Shown here: one piece after another, positions 1 through 4,641 of the stretch
How the letters are laid out: the number at the start of each line of letters is the position of its first letter
Numbering within the stretch: the first letter of the stretch is position 1
Assembly: GCA_905236265.1 (NCBI GenBank)
Contig: CAJOOV010000204.1
Coordinates: 1 to 7,527, forward strand
Direction of reading: 5' to 3'
From: an uncultured Oscillospiraceae bacterium
GTDB lineage: Bacteria > Bacillota > Clostridia > Oscillospirales > Oscillospiraceae
Length of the DNA stretch: 7,527 bases
Made by a program: the position numbers and the translations under genes
Notes under the pieces: generated by a model
Database searches by the model: none
Told to the model about the DNA's origin: nothing
What the model saw: the letters and a program-made list of their open reading frames with translations, nothing else

Positions 1-26
1 CAGGAGTAATTCCATCACCCAGCCTC

Positions 27-63
27 AGGGCGCCGTTTCCTTCGGGGGCGGCGCTCTGTTTTT
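27..63 (+). terminator. Rho-independent terminator of an upstream gene outside the window
   Basis: A stem of about 14 pairs is formed by 27-40 and 44-57 around the loop TTC. The outer nine positions (AGGGCGCCG with CGGCGCTCT) pair with one G-T wobble, and the inner TTTCC pairs with GGGGG partly by G-T pairs. A run of five T follows at 59-63. The hairpin-plus-T arrangement is a classic intrinsic terminator for plus-strand transcription entering from the left. The gene it ends is not in the window; TAA at 7-9 could be its stop, but that cannot be shown. Confidence 0.75.
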
Positions 64-106
64 GCATAAAATGGTTATCCAGATAACTCAACCAATGCAA
101 TATCAA

Positions 107-150
107 CTCCCTCCGTCACCTTCGGTGACACCTCCCTCAAAGAGGGAGGC
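107..150 (+). repeat. Two-hairpin intergenic repeat, copy A
   Basis: The layout is CTCCCTCC, then hairpin 1 (GTCACC, loop TTC, GGTGAC; 115-129), then A, then hairpin 2 (CCTCCCTC, loop AAA, GAGGGAGG; 131-149). The same order of parts recurs at 7202-7242 and, inverted, at 7310-7351, with different stem bases that still pair. It resembles REP/BIME-type extragenic repeats in position and form. Its role is unknown; transcript end protection or a transposase-mobilised element are possibilities. Confidence 0.7.
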
Positions 151-216
151 ACTGGCGAAATCTGTTTTGGCTCTTTATCATTGCGAATGGCCCCCTCCCT
201 GAGTGAGCCCGTCTCG

Positions 217-239
217 GAAACGTGCCGGTGGCACGTTTC
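217..239. repeat. Perfect 10-bp hairpin in the left repeat block
   Basis: GAAACGTGCC (217-226) pairs completely with GGCACGTTTC (230-239) around the loop GGT. There is no T-run on either side, so it is not a standard terminator. It belongs to the composite repeat block and may be a further dispersed hairpin family. Confidence 0.55.
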
Positions 240-270
240 AGGGCGAGTGGGATTAATTGCCGTAGGCATA

Positions 271-306
271 CCTCTGTGAAAGGCTGTCACGAAGTGACTG
301 GGGGAG
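271..306 (-). repeat. Two-hairpin repeat, copy D (degenerate, inverted)
   Basis: Read on the minus strand it begins CTCCCCCA, followed by hairpin 1 (GTCAC, loop TTC, GTGAC), then A and GCCTTTCACAGAGG. Hairpin 1 is intact, but the second arm no longer forms the long stem seen in copies A, B and C. The second-arm variant GCCTTTCACA is shared with the copy near 7436-7485, so these two are the same subfamily in opposite orientations at the two ends of the window. Confidence 0.6.
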
Positions 307-345
307 AGCACCCCAAGCTGACTCAGATGGATAACCAAGTTGCAC

Positions 346-378
346 AAAACGGAAAAGGAGGACGCATCTGCGTCCTCC
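346..378 (-). terminator. Rho-independent terminator of the HNH transcription unit
   Basis: On the minus strand GGAGGACGCA (366-357 in complement) and TGCGTCCTCC form a perfect 10-bp inverted repeat (357-366 with 369-378). In practice this gives an 8-pair stem with a small loop, followed by the T-rich tail TTTTCCGTTTT (356-346). It lies 12 bases after the stop of the small acidic frame, so it closes the minus-strand unit that starts at 1147-1175. The plus strand also has a fold here but no T tail. Confidence 0.85.
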
Positions 379-389
379 GAAAGCGTATC

Positions 390-564
390 TCAATCGTCAT
401 CCCATAGATTGGAACTCCACGCTGAAGTCGTATGAAGCTCTCCATCATCCAAGTCCATTGACAGATTATCTGAAAGGTGAAGCAGAAGATCGCCTTCGCC
501 GTTCATACCAAGGGTATCTGAAAGCTCAAACCCCAAAGAACCACTCTCAATATCAAAAAATCAT
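390..564 (-). pseudogene. Small acidic protein gene with interrupted (or recoded) frame, partner of the HNH gene
   Basis: I do not recognise this protein. On the minus strand an AGGAGAG ribosome binding site overlaps the TAG stop of the HNH gene and is followed at good spacing by ATG (564-562). The frame reads ATG ATT TTT TGA and stops at once. Skipping one T of the T6 run gives ATG ATT TTT GAT ATT and opens a frame of 57 codons that ends with TGA at 390-392, just before the terminator. The product would start MIFDIESGSLGFEL and end SSNLWDDD. It has about 14 Asp/Glu, two His and no Lys or Arg, with strong predicted acidity throughout. The well-placed ribosome site, the absence of basic residues and the fit between stop and terminator argue that the frame is, or was, a gene. 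It could be a frameshifted remnant, a sequence error in the homopolymer, or a +1 recoding site. An immunity or antitoxin-like role is inferred only from charge and position. Confidence 0.5.
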
Positions 565-573
565 TTTACTCTC

Positions 574-1110
574 CTACTCGTCGGTGATGCGGTCAATTGT
601 GTATCCGCCGTTTTCCTCATCCCGATGAACCTGATAGCACTGATCTTCAACCCAAAAGGTGATTTTATCGCCCGCCGCCTCGTTGGTGGCGATATTGGTA
701 CATTCCAGATTGCCCTCTGTGGTTTTGCCGCCCAGCGCCACGGGTTTTCTGTGGTGCAGATTCCAACCGCACTTAACGCCCACCGTTCCAGTGGATTGGG
801 GCGGTGTACTTAAAAGCAGCCATGTGCGCTCATTGACCAGAATACCAATGCTCCCCCATCGCCCATAGGCACCATACCTTGAAGCTCCGGCATTGTAGCA
901 GACCTTCCAGCGGACATAAGAATCCGCTGGACGCACACCCCAAGTAGAATAATATCCTGAGTCTGCATGAATATCCTTGGATGTCGCTTCCCATTCCCTG
1001 TCGCCGTAGGCATCCCGGTACATCAGATTCCCGTGAAAATCCGATGCAAACAGTGCATCTCCGTATCGCTTGCGCCAGATAGTCATTGCAGCGTCACGGC
1101 TGATTCTCAT
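574..1110 (-). CDS. HNH-family endonuclease-like protein (178 aa)
   Basis: This is a probable metal-dependent nuclease of the HNH superfamily. The signature lies near residues 115-152: a His-His pair (119-120) in WNLHHRKP, a Gly-Gly turn (127-128), Asn-Leu (134-135), and TNEAAGDK, where Asn143 stands at the usual third position, giving an HNN-like variant. The typical zinc-binding Cys pairs are not evident. The N-terminal 110 residues (MRISRDAAM..., aromatic-rich, with DFHGNLMYRDAYGD at 24-37) match no domain I know. I chose the ATG at 1110: GGGAGAGACAGGT precedes it, and the consensus promoter at 1147-1175 lies inside the longer open frame, excluding the start at 1188. It is divergent from the envelope operon, A/T-richer than its neighbours, and followed after 9 bases by a small acidic frame. 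This suggests acquired cargo, possibly a toxin, homing or defence nuclease. HNH assignment is fairly sure; role is not. Confidence 0.75.
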   Translation of the reverse strand: MRISRDAAMTIWRKRYGDALFASDFHGNLMYRDAYGDREWEATSKDIHADSGYYSTWGVRPADSYVRWKVCYNAGASRYGAYGRWGSIGILVNERTWLLLSTPPQSTGTVGVKCGWNLHHRKPVALGGKTTEGNLECTNIATNEAAGDKITFWVEDQCYQVHRDEENGGYTIDRITDE

Positions 1111-1146
1111 ACCTGTCTCTCCCATTCTTTCATCTTGAGTAGTGAC

Positions 1147-1175
1147 ATTATATCTTTTGTATGATACGATGTCAA
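1147..1175 (-). promoter_or_regulatory. Consensus sigma-A promoter of the HNH gene
   Basis: On the minus strand TTGACA (1175-1170) and TATAAT (1152-1147) are both perfect consensus, separated by exactly 17 bases. Transcription would begin near 1140, leaving a leader of about 30 bases before the ATG at 1110. An inverted pair TGACAT (1143-1148) and ATGTCA (1169-1174), 20 bases apart, overlaps both promoter boxes and could be an operator; that part is speculative. Confidence 0.85.
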
Positions 1176-1180
1176 TGACG

Positions 1181-1196
1181 TTTAACACTCGTTAAA
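1181..1196. promoter_or_regulatory. Operator-like inverted repeat upstream of the HNH promoter
   Basis: TTTAAC and GTTAAA form a perfect 6-bp inverted repeat around ACTC. It sits six bases upstream of the -35 box of the HNH promoter and about 60 bases before the divergent lipoprotein start. Its symmetry and position suit a regulator site, but nothing identifies the regulator, and A/T-rich short palindromes can arise by chance. Confidence 0.25.
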
Positions 1197-1257
1197 AACC
1201 CATTTCAAATCAGAAATAACACACAGAGTACGTCATGCAGTGAAAGGAGGAGCGGCA

Positions 1258-3036
1258 TTGAAACAGAACATCATCCCTCTCCTCCTCGCCCTGCTCTCCC
1301 TCACCGCTTGCGCCGGTGTTGAACAGACGAACCACCCCTTCCCCGTCCATCTGGTGCTGGAACAGTCCGCCCACTACACCGCCGACCGCTACAGCGCAGA
1401 GGTGCTCCCCGGCGAGAGCGTCACCTTCACCCTCACTCCGGCGCAGGGGTACACCCTCACCACGGCGGAAGCAGGCGGCCTGCAGCGCAGCGGCGGGGCA
1501 TACACCCTCACCGTCCCGGCGGCGAAATACTCCCGGACCCTCTCGGTGGAGGCGGTCAAAAGTGAGGTTTCCATCACCTACCACCCCAACGGGGGGAGAA
1601 CCATGGACGGAGGAACAGCGCCTGTCACTCTTCCGGTGCTGCCCACCCATCTGCGGCTGAACACCGCCACGGGGCTGAGCCTGTTCTCCCGCCCCGGCTA
1701 TACCCTCACCGGCTGGAACACTGCCCCCGACGGCACCGGCGAGGCAGTGGGGCTGGGCAGCCGGACGCAGTGGCGGCAGGGGCTGACCCTCTACGCCCAG
1801 TGGGCGCAGTGGACGGATGCGGCCTGCTTCCGGTGGACAGACTACGGCTCCGGCGTGGCCGTCACCGGCTATTCCGGCTCCGGCGGGACGCTGGTGATTC
1901 CCGGCGAGCTGGACGGCAGGCCGGTGCTGGACATCGGGAGGGACGCCTGCGCCGGGGCGGCGTGTACCACGCTGATTCTGCCCCCCGGACTGGGCCGGGT
2001 GGAGGAGGGGGCGTTCCGGGACTCCGGCGTGGAGACGGTGGTGCTCTTTGACGATATAGACAGCATCACGGACTACGCCTTTTCCGGCTGTGAGCATCTG
2101 CGCACCCTCCGGGTGAACGCCGTGGAGGCACCTGTATACAGCGGCAGCTATTTCGCCTCCTTTGCGGACAAGTATGACCGTCTGCTGTCCCTGCGGGAGC
2201 GGCGCAAGCTGGTGCTCTTCTCCGGCTCCTCCACCCGCTTCGGCTATGACAGCGCCGCACTGGATGAGGCGCTGGAGGACTATGAGGTGGTGAACATGGG
2301 GGTGTTTGCCTACACCTCCGCCACACCCCAGCTTCTGCTGATTCTGGACTGCATGGGCGCAGGGGACATTCTCCTCCACGCCCCGGAGTTCGATGCCGCC
2401 CAGCGGCAGTTCTGCACCAGAGACGATCTGGAGGACCACTTCTGGGCAATGATGGAGGCAAACTACGACATGGCGGCGGGGCTGGATCTGAGGCAGGTCT
2501 CCTCCGCCTTCTCCGGGCTGACGGAGTACCTGTCCCAGAAGGCGGGGATGGAGCCCCGGCGCTATGACCTCTCCCCCGCCGATTTTGACGAGCAGGGGCA
2601 GCCGGTCTCCGTTTCCAGCTACAACGAGTACGGGGACTACTGCCTCTACCGCCCCAACGCCGACGACGATGCCCCGGTGTATGCCCTGCCTGTGGACTAC
2701 ACCCGGCGCAGCTTTCCCAAAGCGCAGTTTATCGACCCGCTGAACCGGATGTACCGGCGGTTTCTGGACAGGGGTATTCGTGTCTGCTTCACCTATGCCC
2801 CCAGAAACGCCCTCGCCCTTTCCGAGGAGAGCACCCCGGAGGAGCGCTCGGCGCTGGACGCATGGTTCCGGGAGAGCCTCATTGTCCCGGTGATCTCCCC
2901 CATAGAGGAATCCCTCTACCCCGGACGGCTCCTCTCCGGTACGGACAACCACCTCTCCACTGAGGGCGTCGCCCTGCGCACCGGGCGGATTCTGGCGGAT
3001 CTGAAGGCATATCTGCATCAGGAGGGAGCATCATGA
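1258..3036 (+). CDS. SGNH-type lipoprotein with InlB/Flg_new-like and BspA-LRR modules (592 aa)
   Basis: A surface lipoprotein, probably an acyl-transfer partner of the MBOAT encoded 218 bases downstream. I chose the TTG at 1258: AAAGGAGG (1243-1250) stands 7 bases before it, whereas the earlier GTG at 1240 would put that site inside the gene. Residues 1-18 are a lipoprotein signal ending in LTAC (Cys18). About 104-183 resemble an InlB/Flg_new repeat (YHPNGG, GYTLTGWNT, LTLYAQW). About 192-289 are BspA-type LRR_5 repeats (LVIPGELDGRPVLDIG, VEEGAFRDS, ITDYAFSGC). From about 316 an SGNH-like fold begins, with LVLFSGSSTRFG (likely nucleophile Ser325), VVNMG (Asn346, Gly348) and TDNHLSTEG (Asp563, His565) near the C-terminus. 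Family knowledge: such proteins pair with MBOAT proteins in exopolymer O-acylation. The D-x-H spacing is tighter than the usual DxxH. Stop overlaps the next ATG (ATGA). Esterase activity is an alternative. Confidence 0.8.
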   Translation: MKQNIIPLLLALLSLTACAGVEQTNHPFPVHLVLEQSAHYTADRYSAEVLPGESVTFTLTPAQGYTLTTAEAGGLQRSGGAYTLTVPAAKYSRTLSVEAVKSEVSITYHPNGGRTMDGGTAPVTLPVLPTHLRLNTATGLSLFSRPGYTLTGWNTAPDGTGEAVGLGSRTQWRQGLTLYAQWAQWTDAACFRWTDYGSGVAVTGYSGSGGTLVIPGELDGRPVLDIGRDACAGAACTTLILPPGLGRVEEGAFRDSGVETVVLFDDIDSITDYAFSGCEHLRTLRVNAVEAPVYSGSYFASFADKYDRLLSLRERRKLVLFSGSSTRFGYDSAALDEALEDYEVVNMGVFAYTSATPQLLLILDCMGAGDILLHAPEFDAAQRQFCTRDDLEDHFWAMMEANYDMAAGLDLRQVSSAFSGLTEYLSQKAGMEPRRYDLSPADFDEQGQPVSVSSYNEYGDYCLYRPNADDDAPVYALPVDYTRRSFPKAQFIDPLNRMYRRFLDRGIRVCFTYAPRNALALSEESTPEERSALDAWFRESLIVPVISPIEESLYPGRLLSGTDNHLSTEGVALRTGRILADLKAYLHQEGAS

Positions 3037-3257
3037 GCGCTTTGACAGCCGTTTTGTTCCTGCTGGCGCTGCTCTCCGCCGCCCTGAGCGCAGCGCCGGG
3101 GAGACGGGGCGTTGCGATGTGGCTTTTGTGCATGGCTGCCACGGCGGGGCTGGTGCTGCTGGGGCTGGTATGGGAGCGGGACAGCCGGGTGATTGCCGCA
3201 CTGCTGCTGGCGGTGACGGCGGCGGCGCTGCTGAAGGGAGGGAGGGGGCAGGAATGA
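3033..3257 (+). CDS. Small three-helix membrane protein (74 aa) in the acylation operon
   Basis: A hypothetical membrane protein with no recognised family. Three hydrophobic segments can be seen, at about 2-21, 27-47 and 53-67, joined by short charged loops (PGRRG at 22-26, WERDSR at 47-52); the tail is KGGRGQE. GGAGGGA lies 5 bases before its ATG. Its start overlaps the stop of the lipoprotein gene (ATGA), and its own stop overlaps the MBOAT start in the same way, so translation of the three is probably coupled. The position recalls DltX, the small partner of DltB, but this protein is longer, has more helices and lacks an aromatic tyrosine-containing C-terminus, so a DltX equivalent is unlikely. 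It could be an assembly factor or scaffold of the MBOAT complex. The frame is well supported by its spacing; the function is unknown. Confidence 0.7.
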   Translation: MSALTAVLFLLALLSAALSAAPGRRGVAMWLLCMAATAGLVLLGLVWERDSRVIAALLLAVTAAALLKGGRGQE

Positions 3258-4639
3258 ACTTTACCTCTGCGGCCTTTCTGCTCTGCTTTCCGGCGGTGGT
3301 GGTGCTGCACTGGCTGCTGCCCCACCGTCTGCGCTGGGTGCTGCTGCTGGCCGTGAGCTATCTCTTCTACATGGGGCATACTCCGGCGCTGGCGCTGCTG
3401 CTGGCAGGAACCACCCTTGCCTCCTATCTGGCGGGGCTGGGGCTGAAGCGCCGCCCCCGTCTGCGTGGGCTGTGGCTGGCGCTGGGGGCAGGGGTTCCCC
3501 TGCTGGCGCTGGCGCTGTTCAAGTACGGAGACTTCCTGCTCGCCTGCGTGGGCAGCGGCAGGACGCTGGGGCTGATTCTCCCGGTGGGGATCTCCTTCTA
3601 CACCTTCCAGACCCTCTCCTATGTGCTGGACGTGGATGCCGGGCGGATACCCGCCGAGGAGCATTTGGGCTATTACGCCCTGTTTGTCTCCTTCTTCCCC
3701 CAGCTTGTGGCAGGGCCCATTGAGCGCCCGGAGCACCTGCTCCCCCAGCTTCGCAGGGAGCGCTCCTTTCAGGGGGACGACCTCTGGACAGGGCTTTCCC
3801 TGATGGCGGAGGGCTTTTTCCGAAAGCTGGCGCTCTCGGACGTGCTGGCGCAGACGGCTGACCCGGTATTTCAGGCACAGAAACCGGTGAGCGGCTTTGC
3901 CGTGGCTCTGGGCTGTGTGTGCTTTGCCCTGCAGATCTACTGCGACTTCTCCGGCTACTCCCTCATTGCCTGCGGCGCTGCCCGGATGATGGGGGTACAC
4001 CTGAGCGAGAATTTCCGTCAGCCCTATTTTGCCGAGAGCATGCAATCCTTCTGGCGGCGGTGGCACATCAGCCTCACCGGGTGGTTCTCCGACTATGTTT
4101 ACAAGCCTCTGGGGGGCAGCCGGGCGGGGCTTGTGCGGCAAATTCGCAATGTGGCGGTGGTGTTTGCCCTGAGCGGGCTGTGGCACGGGGCGCAGTGGCA
4201 CTTTCCCCTGTGGGGCGGCATCCATGCCCTGTACCTCATCGCCTCCATTCTCGCCCGCCGGTTCCTTCCCCGGCGCAGCATCCCCCCATGGCTGGGAAGG
4301 CTGCGCACCTTTGCCCTGACCTGCTTTGCGTGGCTGTTTTTCCGCGCCTCCTCCCTGCCCCACGCCGCAAGGCTGCTTCACAGCCTGCTGTTTTGCTGGG
4401 GGGCAGGCTCCCTCTCCTCCGCCCTTGCCCTCACCGGGCTGGATGCAGGGGGCGGCGCTGTGCTGGTTCTGGGGGCAGCGGTGCTGTACCTGCTGGACAG
4501 GCATCAGGCCGACGCTCCCCCCCAGCCGCCCCACCGGCAGGCGCTTCGCTGCTTCCTGCTCACCCTCACCGCTGTGTTTGCCCGGCTCCTGCTCCTCTCC
4601 GGCAGCGGAGAGAGCGCCTTTCTCTATTTTCAATTCTGA
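3254..4639 (+). CDS. AlgI-like MBOAT membrane O-acyltransferase (461 aa)
   Basis: Multi-pass membrane enzyme that moves an acyl group, usually acetyl from acetyl-CoA, across the membrane for O-acylation of an exported polymer. AlgI-family signatures appear in order: LPVGISFYTFQTLSYVLDV (109-127), FPQLVAGPIERP (148-159), YCDFSGYS (229-236), SFWRRWHISLTGWFSDYVYK (265-284) and LSGLWHGAQWH (306-316). His311 in GLWHG is the expected catalytic histidine; His271 is the other conserved one. Length is normal for the family. The protein ends FLYFQF, resembling the tyrosine-bearing tail proposed as an acyl carrier in bacterial MBOAT systems. The ATG at 3254 overlaps the stop of the previous gene and follows GGAGGG and AGGA; longer upstream readings lie within that gene. 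The gene stands between two SGNH-type genes, the usual partner type. The polymer (cell-wall glycan, teichoic acid or exopolysaccharide) cannot be told from the sequence. Family certain, substrate unknown. Confidence 0.93.
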   Translation: MNFTSAAFLLCFPAVVVLHWLLPHRLRWVLLLAVSYLFYMGHTPALALLLAGTTLASYLAGLGLKRRPRLRGLWLALGAGVPLLALALFKYGDFLLACVGSGRTLGLILPVGISFYTFQTLSYVLDVDAGRIPAEEHLGYYALFVSFFPQLVAGPIERPEHLLPQLRRERSFQGDDLWTGLSLMAEGFFRKLALSDVLAQTADPVFQAQKPVSGFAVALGCVCFALQIYCDFSGYSLIACGAARMMGVHLSENFRQPYFAESMQSFWRRWHISLTGWFSDYVYKPLGGSRAGLVRQIRNVAVVFALSGLWHGAQWHFPLWGGIHALYLIASILARRFLPRRSIPPWLGRLRTFALTCFAWLFFRASSLPHAARLLHSLLFCWGAGSLSSALALTGLDAGGGAVLVLGAAVLYLLDRHQADAPPQPPHRQALRCFLLTLTAVFARLLLLSGSGESAFLYFQF

Positions 4640-4641
4640 CT

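Larger units (their letters stand above)
58..355. repeat. Composite intergenic repeat block with imperfect inverted ends (MITE-like)
   Basis: This gene-free stretch lies between two convergent terminators. Its ends resemble each other in inverted orientation. TGGTTATCCA at 72-81 is matched exactly by TGGATAACCA at 328-337, and flanking bases agree partly (GTTTTTGCA near 58 against the reverse complement GTTTTGTGCA near 350). Inside lie two copies of a two-hairpin repeat in opposite orientations and a perfect 10-bp hairpin. The minus-strand open frame crossing it appears to be translated repeat, not a gene. That it is a mobile miniature element is inference; no target-site duplication was identified. 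Confidence 0.4.

Noticed and set aside
75..347. Minus-strand open frame of 90 codons across the left repeat block
   Set aside because: It consists of hairpin repeats, has no convincing ribosome site and no recognisable protein features.
1..389. tRNA, rRNA or transposase gene in the left flank
   Set aside because: No tRNA-like cloverleaf, rRNA segment or transposase motif was seen; only a terminator and hairpin repeats are supported.
1135..1165. Plus-strand promoter for the envelope operon (TTGAGT, TATGAT)
   Set aside because: The boxes are imperfect and the spacer is 19 bases; the match may be incidental within the divergent HNH promoter. I could not place the operon promoter with confidence.
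1111..1188. Longer N-terminus of the HNH protein starting at 1188 or 1128
   Set aside because: The start at 1188 lies upstream of the -35 box of the consensus promoter. The start at 1128 has only a weak ribosome site, whereas the ATG at 1110 has GGGAGAG at good spacing.
1210..3018. Very long minus-strand open frame opposite the lipoprotein gene
   Set aside because: It is a by-product of high G+C content. The plus strand encodes a lipobox, InlB/LRR modules and an SGNH fold with a good ribosome site, while the antisense product is low-complexity and rich in Gly, Val, Pro and His without recognisable motifs. A similar frame at 2879-4633 lies opposite the MBOAT gene and is rejected for the same reason.
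3033..3257. DltX-type small partner of the MBOAT
   Set aside because: DltX is shorter with one helix and a conserved aromatic C-terminus. This protein has three helices and a Gly/Arg/Gln/Glu tail.
3919..4641. Upstream extension of the second SGNH gene into the MBOAT gene
   Set aside because: The extension overlaps clear AlgI motifs in another frame. The ATG at 4642 immediately precedes a membrane anchor and sits two bases after the MBOAT stop.
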